From the NCBI GenBank assembly GCA_903813345.2, contig CAIIXF020000011.1:28576166-28640165 (forward strand): DNA of 64,000 nt, written 5' to 3'. The first letter of the stretch is position 1, and each line of letters begins with the position of its first letter. The notes under the pieces were generated by a model. That model was not told where the DNA came from, searched no databases, and was given only the letters and a program-made list of their open reading frames with translations. Of this stretch, positions 41,601 through 53,600 are shown piece after piece. The DNA comes from Owenia fusiformis (taxonomy: Eukaryota; Annelida; Polychaeta; Sabellida; Oweniidae). The position numbers and the translations under genes were made by a program.

Positions 41601-44600
41601 AAAAATGAAATGAAGGTTAAGTTGATGGTTAAGTTTACTGTATGTCAACTTGTTTTCAGATAAACCTTATTTTTATAACTTCTGTGTATTCTAAGGAACA
41701 CTGTTAGTCGAGCAATGTGATCTAATTAATTAGAATATCAGAAGAGAGAAATGCTGGACTTTAAAGTGAAGGATTTATATACCTTTGTGGTTTGCTTCTT
41801 TACTAGCCTCTGTTCCATATTTTCAAAAGGAAGGAATCTAATTTCATAATATACCTCAATGCTTTTAGTGTCTCATAAACAACAAAAATGGGCAAAGGTG
41901 ATTCATTAGTCTGTGGTGTACACATTTGAAGATGAAATAGAATCTGAGCCTTATCTACCAACCATTATTTTAATAATCACCTGGACAGATGAAATGGATG
42001 GACAATCCTCTTAAATCAAACAAATTAAATTTATCAAAGTACAACCAGTTAAATTTTATTTCAAAAATATGCTTTTGTTCTCAGGTAACCTTGGTGAAAC
42101 ATATTAATGGACAAAGTGTGATTTGTAAAGTATACGCATAAATCTCAAAAATATCTCAACTAAACATAAAGGTACATCCTTTCAGACTCAATTTTAAGAT
42201 GAAACCTCCAGAGAACAAAGTTATGGTAATATGAACAAAAGGCTAACATATTTATGTCTGTACTTTATCTGTAACTAAATGTTTCTAAAATCTATTGAAT
42301 GCCCATGCTAAAATTCACATGAATTTATGAGAGGGAATCTTCTCCCCTGTGCTGAGTGTTCTCAACTGTCTTATCATAAAAGTGATAAATAATGATATAT
42401 GTGAAACAGCGATTTGATTTAAATGAAGAACACAGTCATGGGCAAGTGAGCAACTTAATATATGGAAAAATCCTATAATATGCAAATTAGTACAATTAAT
42501 ACCATAGGTGTATACAAAACAAGTTGACAAAGTACTAAATCATTTATATATGAGCCAGGCCACAGGAAAAGGGGTCTTATCACAGATTTTTTCAATATTC
42601 AGATTTTTGGTTTATCTTAAAAAGCACAAAGAAACCTTTCAAATGAGCCATGACTTATGTCCTAACAATTTTTCCTTGCATATATAGACCAAAAAGTTGG
42701 ATCTGAATTTAGCACATTTTCCTCTTAATCATGGGCACATTTTTGGCTCTGTAGCTAGTGTTGTCGCGATTAATCGATACATCGCGATATACATCGCCAA
42801 AGCTGATTCTGGCGATGCATCGATGTCTGAAACAAAACATCGATGTTTTTAAAAAAAATTTCATTTGCTAAAAATCACCCTTTCTTATCTTATTTTGACC
42901 CAAATCGCTTACCTTTCTCATGTCTTATTTCATTTTCTGATGTTTTCTGATATTCTTTCGCTTTAAAACTGTTTTAGTTAGTCGAAATGAACCATTAATC
43001 TAAAACAATTTACTTTACTTTCATTTCACCCTTACTAGCAGTTCCCGGATGTACTAGCGTACTCTTATTAATTTGTTCTGTTCGGTATTTTAGTGCATTA
43101 GCATTCAGTATTTCAGTGCAATTTTCTCAGACTTTTTCTAGATCTACATCGCGATGTGCATCGATGTTTACTACTGAAAATTGCCGATGCATCGATGTAC
43201 GATTATGGCACATCGCGACATCACTATCTGTAGCACAATTTTAATATTTGTGATAAGACCGGTTTTCCTATGGCCAGGCTCATATCCAAATGTTGCTGAC
43301 GTCGGCTTTGCAGATTGATGTGGACCATTTGATACGTTTATAGATCTTGAGACTGGATTTTGTCTGTCCCACTTCATTTGGGACTGAATGCCATATCTTG
43401 CATAGATACTATTATCTACAACTATTTTTGATGTTATAAGTATTGTTTTATCAATTCATATTTATTCTCCAACATATGTTGTTATGGCTTCTGTATGAAT
43501 GAAATGCCCCTTGGTGTTATGGTCCTGGATTGTGATAATGGAACTTGAATGGAAGGGGAGGGGAGAATTAGACATTGTTTACCTTCATTTGATTATGGTT
43601 TTGGATAGTTAGGGTTGTTTTCCTTATGATTGGTGTACATTTAGATGTTTGTCACTTGTGTGATTCTTATTAATGAATTCTGATTGCTATTTTAGTATTT
43701 TTTTTAGTAGGTTCTTCTATTAAACAATAAAAATATTACATACTTTTTTTAGTAGGTTCTTCTACTATTAAACGATAAAAAAGATTACATACTTTTTTGA
43801 TGAAATACACATATTTTTAGCTCATTTTTTACTGATATAATGATGTCTAATTCAGCTGATTGCAGGCCATACAGATCCTACCCTGTTTTCAAAAGACCAT
43901 TACGGCAAATAGATTGGGAAAGATCAACAGTACTTGATGAGGCTGAGAATGAAAAAAGGTAAGCACAATGCAACATTCAAAGATTTTCCAGAAGGTGTTT
44001 GGATTTTGACACAATGAAATTGGGCTGTCACTAGTAATTCAATTGCCACATCCATGGAGCAAGAGTTGGTCAAACATACCATATTATCTCTAAAAAATAC
44101 ATTGTGTATCCTGAAATTAACATGGAAAATGGAGAAACATTGAGAAATTCTAAAGACGGCACATAAAGAAAATGTTGGAAATAAAAAGCTGATAATAGAT
44201 GAAAATCGATACCATGTTTTAACTTCTTTTTAGCCATAACCAATATGCTTTATTTCCAAAATAAAGGTCTAGCTCCAAAATAAAAATTCTCAAAGCCCAA
44301 CTGGAAAAGGAGTAAAAATATTTATGTCAAAATCCCAGTACTAGAATGGAATAACCAATTCAATCTTGAAAGGATTACATAACAGAATATGATAAGAAAT
44401 CAGGAATATAAATATACTTTTACATTGCAGCCTTTTCAAATTTTAATTTGGTTTATAATAAGGAGGCCCTACACAAGATGGCCTCCAATTTTCTTAAGTT
44501 TCCTTATTAAATATTAATAGCATTTTTCTTGAAGGTCTATTTTTGTATCTTTTTTCATATAGGTCTTACTCTCCTTATGTGGACACCTTTGATTTCAAAC

Positions 44601-47600
44601 AACCATATCAACAATCAGAGCGGGACAGATCAACAGCTCTTAATGAACTCGTCAACCAATTAGTAATGGCTATGAAACAAAAAAGGTGAGTACTTAGGAT
44701 GAGTTAATTAAGTGGATCACTGTTCAAAAATGACCCCAAAAGTATAATATTTGTGATTGAAATCTGGTGATATTTTAGCAGGGGTTTCACTCCTTTCCTT
44801 CGATTTTATCCATCTTTCAATCTATTGAAACAGGACCTTTTGAAATGGAATCAAGTATTGCATTAAATGTAGTTATTCTCATGGGCAACATGTGGTGTCA
44901 TGCTATAGCATTGGAGCCACGATTTGATGAGTAGACATTTAACTTTGTGATATCACAATTTTAAAAATTGAGCTTCATGAATCATACCCAGTATCGGCAT
45001 TTAATGTATTCTGTTGCACTTTGGTACATAATTATCCTCTTGGTTTAAATGGCAGAAATCTGCAGTTTGTTCCTTTTTGAATCCTCAAAACCAAGCATAA
45101 AATAATTATTTATCAGAATTTTAATTAATTTGTATTGCTCGAGAAGATCAATCGAAATTTACATTTCACCTAACTTCTTTTCTTTCTTCCCTATGTGTGG
45201 TAGTTCATGATATGCTTTGCACATTTATAACTTTATTTATTTGTTCATTTTTTGGCAAGCAACATGCTCTCATATTATGAATTTGAATAAAGCTTATCTG
45301 ATTATACTTGTTACAACCTTACAAAGTGTGATGAGTGGCTTGCATATATTGCCCTTTAATAGCAAAGAACAGAGGGGGTTAAATATGGAAAACATTGGCA
45401 TATTGTGGTTATTGTTAGCGTAATGATTCTTGATAGCAAGTCGCCACTACAGTCTATGCTGTAGTGGATCACTCTTATGGCTGAATTGGTAGAGCGTCAT
45501 ACTTGTGAGCGAAGGGTCCTGGGTTCAATTCCCGTCTGAGGCATTGAATTTAGCACACTCCCTTTCTCACTAGTGTCTGGCTCGTTACACTACAGCTCCC
45601 TGGACAGACATGCTCTCAGGTTGTTACACTAGAATTTATTATATGAAATATGAGCTGAATTGAGAGTCATCAAAAACATGAATTTTAAATCTCATGGTGA
45701 TAACATATCATGGCCACATAACTGTGAAATCATGGTTTAATCAATCATAAAGCTTTCTTTTTGCTTGCAATGTTATGTTGAAACATATGCTTATCGTACT
45801 TTTTAATGTATGCGTAAAATTGTATGTTTGTTTATTTGTGTTCTCATTCATTTGTTTGTTTCTTGGATCTTCTGCTGTTTGTGACGTATTCTAAATCATT
45901 ATGCAATAGACTTATTTAAGCGTAACAATAAAAAACCACATGAGGCATTTGTTTGCATCCCACAAACTTTATATCAGGAGCACTGTTTGGAATACATATG
46001 GAACAAGGTTCAAAATGTATAAAAGTAAATGAAATCAAATAGGTTGATTTAACGCACAGAAAAATAAAATGTGGGCCTTCCCTGAATATTTGGGCTCATT
46101 TTTAGTTCAGTTTCAATGATGATACACTCTTTTTCAGAAGTTTTTAGCAAACATGAGTTGAAAATGATAAAAATACTTCATTTTGACAATGGTAAATTGG
46201 GATCAAAATGTTGAATGCATGTATACTATCGCTTAACTCTCTGGACTTCCTCATATTTCATAACTTTCAGAGATGCCAGCTGCATTGAGTGTTCTGGTAT
46301 AGCATGCTCAAGCTACTGTCTTACCACTCTCAAACGTCGAACTGCTCTTCCACTAAAGAGGCCTGCTTCTCCTGCAGTAAATAGGCAAACTGCTCTTCAA
46401 GTAGCTAGACGTAGTCCTGGTTGCGCAGGATGTTCTGGACTCGGATGTCCAACTTCTTGCTAAGGTGGGTCTTTATATCAGGTAACCCTGAGGGATATAT
46501 TTATATATTCCAAGGGAGTAAATGTACATAAATACATTTATCCTATGCTAAGTAAAATTTTATATCCCATATCCTGAGTTTGAGGTTTCCATATCCAGAA
46601 CCTCCATATCTCCCGCTCCAGGGCATATCTTCCCGCTTTGAAAAAAATGTTGAACTTTTTTTGAATCCACTGGGTATAGGATAAAGCATTTATGTATGGT
46701 CGGTCTGAATATGGGGTTTATTTGAGATATGCACATCTACCTTTGATCCATACGGTCCCTCAGATAGATATGCATATATCCCTCTGGATAAACCCAATAT
46801 CCAAAACCTCCCAATACATAACCCTTTTTTGCAGGATGCTTACATTTTTATCTAAACGTAATCCTGGTTGTGCTTGGTGTTCTGGACTCAGCTGCTCATA
46901 TTTTTGCTACAAGTAAGGTGGGTCCACATACAGTATCAGGTTCTCCAAAGGAATATATTTATTTATCCCATGGTTGCAAGGATATAGATCGAATATCACA
47001 TGAAGATATATTTGATATGTGGATCAAGATATCATATTTTAGCAAAAAATTCACAAACCATCGAATATCACTTTTAAACTATCGAATATCACGTCTTAAA
47101 AAGTGACATTCAATGGTTAGAAAAGTGATATTCGATGGTTTCGAATTTTTTCAAAAAAAATTTCTTTTTTACATTTTTTAATTATTTTCAAAAATATCTT
47201 TAAAAAATTTCAAAATTTCAAAAAAAATGTAACATTTTTTCACAATTCTTTTTAATTATTTTTTCAAATTTTTTCTCAAATTATACAGAAGCTAAGATTA
47301 CTAATACATTTCATCAAGGGTAATGTTATAAATCACATTCTTTAATACTTATTTATTTTCAGTGTTCAATCAAATAAAACCCTTTAATGCATTATAACAT
47401 TTATTGGCATCAAGTTATTGTCAATGTGTTTTAAAGCATGCTCATTTATCAATGCAAAATAGGCTAAATCATTACTATAATATAAAATGCACATCTCATA
47501 ATAAGCTACATCTGGTAAAGTATAATCATTGCATGTTTTTAATCCTCTGATGTCTTTTAGCTTTGAAGATTAATCTGCCACTATATTTGTCACATACAAA

Positions 47601-50600
47601 TTTGCCTAAATCATTTGGTAATAAATTTGTACTTGTTTCTCATGTAAATGTGTTGGAAACTTATTCGAAATGTGCACACTTTTCCAATGGACTCATTGAA
47701 GTTAGTTAACACATGGGCTCTATCAGATGGGTATGCAACGAGCCATTGAAATACAGACATACTTCAAACAATATGAAAAGTAATAGAATCAGGTTTAACA
47801 AGTGTTTTTGAGAGGATGTAATATTTACATGTGTATGACCTTTTGACCTTGTTTATCTGGCCATTTGAATTTAAATGTATTTGACTGAGAATTCAACGAA
47901 GACAATTCAAGTTTAGGCTGTGTTGTGATTTTAAAAAAATGCTGTCGCCTAACTATGATATTGGTGTTTTCAGAGGCAATGATTGCGTTACCTGTGCAGG
48001 ATGGCAATGCAGTATCTTATGTGGGAGATGATAGGACAACTTATTAACACAGACTGACACTTTTGCAAATATGCCAACATTGATTTTGAATGGAAGACAT
48101 TTCATAGTGATGACTTTCCCAAATAGAAAAAACAGAATATCATATAATAAAAATAAACAATGTAATATTTGAGCCTGTATATTGTAAAAATGAGATATTA
48201 AACCCATATGATAAAATATCATTTTGTTGATTGGGTGGGAGATCAACAAAAGGAAATATTTTATAGTTGTTAACTGAATTTAACAGTCTTGCCAAATGTA
48301 TGGGATTACTTGGTACTGGGGCTAGTTCACCTGGACTTAAATAATCAATTCACACATTCACAATTCAAAATCTCCACCAGGGGAGATCTTAATCAAAGAT
48401 GGCTGACCTACAAAAATATGAATCATCGCCCATGGTCGAAATAAATGCTTTGAAATTTATTTAAAGAAGTGTAAATAGTACATAATTAAAATGTCTTTAG
48501 AATTCTGCAGTAAATGTAGTCCTCTGTTCTGAATACTCTGTTTGATTTCATGCACAAAAACTATCACATCTGGCATAGCACCATTTATAAAACTATCTTG
48601 TTCATCAATTTTGTATGGGTACAAATGTCAAGGAAATGCTTCTGATATACTATGTGTGCAAAGTTTCTTTAATGTACTAAAATGAATAATTTGTGTAAAT
48701 ATACATTGTGAAAAAACAAAATAATCTACATCTTTCTTTTTTCACTAAATAGGGTAAAAATCTTGGCCAACCTATTCAAACTAGAAATCAACAACTCCAC
48801 AAAGTAGCAAATCCTGCATTCAAGTATGAAGATTTCTCCGATTACTGCAAATTCCAACATTGAATGGCAATTTTGGATTTTCTAAGGCTTGAATCTAAAA
48901 TATGATACAATATTTGGATCTGCTACAGGGTGGGCCAAATAATCCATTTTTCGAGTTATAGCATTTTTGAAAACTACATATATTTTAACAACATTTATGA
49001 TAGAGATATAGGAATCACTTTTGCAATTATTCATAAAATGGGATAAATAAATCTTAATAGGTTTCTGAATAAAAGATTTAAGCACAAGACTCAATGCATT
49101 GTTTGCTGAATCATACCATGAAGGTGTTGTTTCAAGACCTTCCAAACCTCTTGGGCTTAAATTCTTTTCAGACATTGCAAATTTTTTTCTACAAAATAAT
49201 CTACAGGAGAGAAATCACTAAAAGAACACATTTCCAATGCCATTTTTTGCAAGGGTCAAGTTGGCAAGTCATCAAATCCAATGTGAAAAATACATTCATC
49301 ACCATGGCAAATGTCTAACTAGTGACCTTGCATGTGTTATTGATATTCCACACACTGTTTATTATGTGAATACTCTGTTCAGATTGGCTGGAATCGGGCA
49401 CACATTGCCTATAGCTATGTGTGAATAATTAATAAATGCAAGTGGTCTATATATGAAAATATACAATTCAAAGGATAATATTCATGGCTCAAACAATAGC
49501 ACCAGACCGACATATTATTCAGCCTGGGAGTCTAATAGGACAGCATGTTCGGTATATACTGAAATTATTTCAAAAAGAAATAATCAAAAAACGGCATCAA
49601 AAAAAGGTGATTGTGAAAATCTGCCTTCTTTCACAGAGAGAACTATTCCAAGTACGTATACTATCTGTGAAGATATATCAGTTTGGTTAGTGTACAGACT
49701 GTAAAACTTGCTCTTTCAATGTTCTTTAGGACTCAGTTAAACATTTTGGCAATCTACCAGATATGACCAACAAGAATAGCACATCTGATTCACTCATGTT
49801 TCACTCAGAATTTATACTAATTAATCATACTAATTAAATTTTTCTTTATATTGAACCAGCCTATCTAATCTTCCCTATTTTTGGTCTCAATGCCATTTCA
49901 ATAATAATGTACCCTGTACATGTTTTGCAGGTTTGAAGACAAGCAACAAGATTTAACCAAGAAGGAAATCCAGAGCTACAATGGACAAAACAGCTGTGTA
50001 ACCTGTCATGCATGGCAATGTTCTATTTTTTGTTGAGAATAACTGGCGAAGAATTAACAAAACAGTATATCCAGTTTAATGTTAAAGTATGTATCATTAC
50101 ACTGCAGCGCTATTGACTCAGTAAAACAACTATTAAATCAATCTCCAGTGCCATTATATCTGGCTAAAATGTTAAACAAATGTTACATAGTTAGAAAACA
50201 CTTGCAATTGTGCTAGAATAACACATAAAGTGGAATGAAAACATTTCATTTTGTTAAGTTTTCCCAATGGTGATTTAAAAGAAATCAAGCTTCGATGTGG
50301 TGCCGCTCAAAAGAATAATTAGCATTATACATTGTATTAATTCGCATTCTCATTAACAGTATTCACAAAACTAATTATTTCTAGTGTAAGAGAAGGCACC
50401 TTCAAAAAAGTTAGTGTTTACGGAACAGTTATAGAGCTAGCAATAATTCAAAACTAATCATCATTATCATTAACAACAGCATTTTACAGTCCAAATACTG
50501 TAACATACAGGGTGACCCATAAGAAATAATAATTTTTGTAAAATACTGTAACATACTTATGTGAAACCTGTTTAAGTGGAACGGCTTTCATTTGGAGGTG

Positions 50601-53600
50601 TTTCACACACAGAGGTTCATTTTACATTAATACAATGGATAACTGGAGTGATCTATGAGATTTCAAAATTGTATGGAATGAAAAATCTCCTCGAAACTAT
50701 ACATAGAGATCTGTGAGATTTACAAATATTAAATGAGATCCCTGAGATCTCAGTCTCATGTCATGTTATGTAATTCAGCTAATTAAATCTTTTTTTTTAA
50801 ATTAAATCTTTGAAATTGTGTTTACCTGCTGGGCAAGAACTCTCAATCTTTCACACTCCATCCCTGAGCAGTCTTTCCTGACAGCGACCTTGACCTAGAA
50901 CAGATAACATACCTCATTAAATTGTTAACTCTCTGTTCGCTGCCCATTGATAATAACCTTCATTTTCAGAAATATTAAATTTCTGTAAAAATGATACCAT
51001 ATTTGACTTCTACATAAAAAATTACTGCAACAAATGACTTTGAAATTTTAATTTTATTTGAAAATATGATTCCATTTTGTAAAATCATGAAAAGTAAAAT
51101 AAACCTCTTCTTGTCTTGAACAGATAACAATTTTGAACACTTTAAGTGCCAATTAATTGTCAAAAAAGTTACATTAAAAATTGATTCACTAAATCTGTTT
51201 ATCATTTAAGTTTAGGGGAACAATTTATTTGTCTGCCATGTTATCTGACCGAAATTAGCCTGCTGGTAGTAAAATTACCTACTGATATCTAGTATAGGTA
51301 ATTGTGTGTTTTATAATAAAGCTAACCTGACCGATGTCTCCATAGAAGTTGTCAGAATTAGCGTGGAAAAGCGTCATGATTTGATTGACACTGTACAGAG
51401 AGACATCTATAGCTTTTTGCAAAGCTTCTGCTGTCAAGTACCACATTTGTTCAGACAATATCGGCCCTGAACTCAAGATAGCATGTCTGGAATAGAAGAA
51501 TGAGATGAGCAAGGTTGCAAGGTCAATCAAAGAATAATTTTGCTTTACTAATATTATTGTACCTTTTAAGAATGCAATTATGAAATCTTGAAAATAAGAG
51601 TCATTCAATAAATATTAATAAATACAAATTCTCTAACATCATGTTAATATTATAATACAAAAGTATTAAACAAGGCATCAACATGACAAAATGTCACCAC
51701 CTAGTTGCTCACAATATTATGAGTTCAATCTTAAGTCAGATTTGAATTTTTGAGAAGTCTTTGAGAAGATCATCGAAGGTGAAATCTCAAATCTAAAGTC
51801 ACATGTGAACTTCTGAGAACTTGTAGATGATTTTGAAAAGAAAATTGGTCAATTTGAATCAAGTTGAATAAAAGGCAAGACCTTGGGAATGTCATTGAAG
51901 CTCAAATCTTAAGTCAAACTCAGATGTGAACTTCTGAGAACTTGTAGATGATTTTGAGTTGAAGTTGAAAAAAGAACTTTTTGGACCTTGGAAGGGTCAC
52001 TGGAGATCAAATCTTAAATATGAAGTCAGATTTGATTAATTGAACTTCTGAAAACTTGTAGATGATTTTGAAAAAACTGAAGTCAGTCTGAACAGTATTT
52101 GTCAAGTTATTGGAAGTTGTAAGAATTTGTTACAGACACCTATCGGCGATCAACTGCCAACCACCAACCACCGCCGTCAAAAAAACGGAGACCATAAGAT
52201 ACCACTTTTTGGTGGTGGCATAATAAACGGAGACCATAAGATACCACTTTTTGGTGGTGGCATAATAAACCACTTTCATAGCTCAGAATTGCAATCATTT
52301 TAAATTTACATAATTGTTTGTAACCATACTTTAAATGTCTCACTTCGTTGAATGAATTTAGTTGACAGAAATCAAACATATACTTTGTTGTTTGTAACCA
52401 TACTTTAAATGGCTCACTTCGTTGAATGAATTTAGTTGACAGCAATCACACATATACTTTGTAAGCTTACTGACCGCAACTCCTATAGCACATTTTAACC
52501 ATGAGTTTCTCTTGAAAGCACACGATTTTAACCCATTGTCATTTGACACAAAACATACCGTATACAGGAGCACCCTAATCTGGATATGGTTTCTATTGGT
52601 TGAGCAATACATTCTATAAGTACACTGTAGAGGTTTTGTAGCATGTCTCCCATGCTAGTCTCGCAACTAGTGGTCCCTGGAAACCGCAGAAGTTTAATAA
52701 AACAGTATCCTTGGCATTTTTATGCGCACGACATTATAGTTATGATTCAATATTTTGTTGGCATGACTTAATTTCTAAGCACACAAGAGGAAATGTAAAG
52801 AAGGTTGTCATTGAAATACTTTGGAAAAGATTGGTAAAATTCAATATTTTATTTCTATATGGCCATAATCACATGTAGATCATGACAAATGAAATTCAGA
52901 AATCCCAACCAATATGATAGAACCCAGGTAAGATATCTATATTTCCCTCAGGATATATCCAATATCCATAATAACCTCCCATGAAATAACCCAAATTTAT
53001 CTGTCTAGTTTAACCATGATACTGCTCTCCACATTAAAGTTATTTGTTTTTTTCTTGAAGTAATATTTCCATTTTGATAACTACATATTGAAAAGATGTC
53101 ACTGTGTTTAGTAAGTAAACTAATGAAGAAAAGCAAAGTAATAGATGAACACCAGTTCTATTCTGATCCTTTCATACATATAGCTATACTTTTAATTTAC
53201 CTGTAAACTGGACAACATATTCCACGACTAGATCAGTACACATTCCACAGCATTGTTTGAAGTTATTGGCCATACTATCCCAGTAGCCCTTAATGGTGTT
53301 GCCATAGCGTAACCATGACTGCAGCATGGGAAGTAGCAGGTGATTGGCACAATGGATACTGAAGTCTGGACCTGTAAATATCATCAAATTCAAATATTTT
53401 CACATTTACATACATAGACATCACTTTCCTTCTTTCTTTCTCTTTAATTGATTTATTATATGAAAAATTAACGTCAGTAGGATTATTTAATTCATGTGAG
53501 CCATCTTTAAATATTAAGATAAACATTTTTGACAAAATGGGTATAAACATTCAATAGGATGTTAAGCCAAATTATGCATTGCACTAATCCCTAATGCCTC

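Larger units (their letters stand above)
37020..43855 (+). other. Intron 1 of the peptide gene
   Basis: 6.8 kb containing the CTGTCAA element, a copy of the 27.7-kb repeat and the nested hAT. I looked for further cysteine-peptide exons here and found none. Confidence 0.55.

Noticed and set aside
45471-45545. Functional tRNA gene
   Set aside because: A and B boxes are present but the acceptor stem does not pair and tRNA-unrelated sequence follows; a SINE head fits better.
48882-49704. Cluster of small ORFs at 48.9-49.7 kb as a further peptide exon or transposase
   Set aside because: No cysteine core, no phase-2 acceptor with a terminal stop, and no DDE-type motif that I can recognise.
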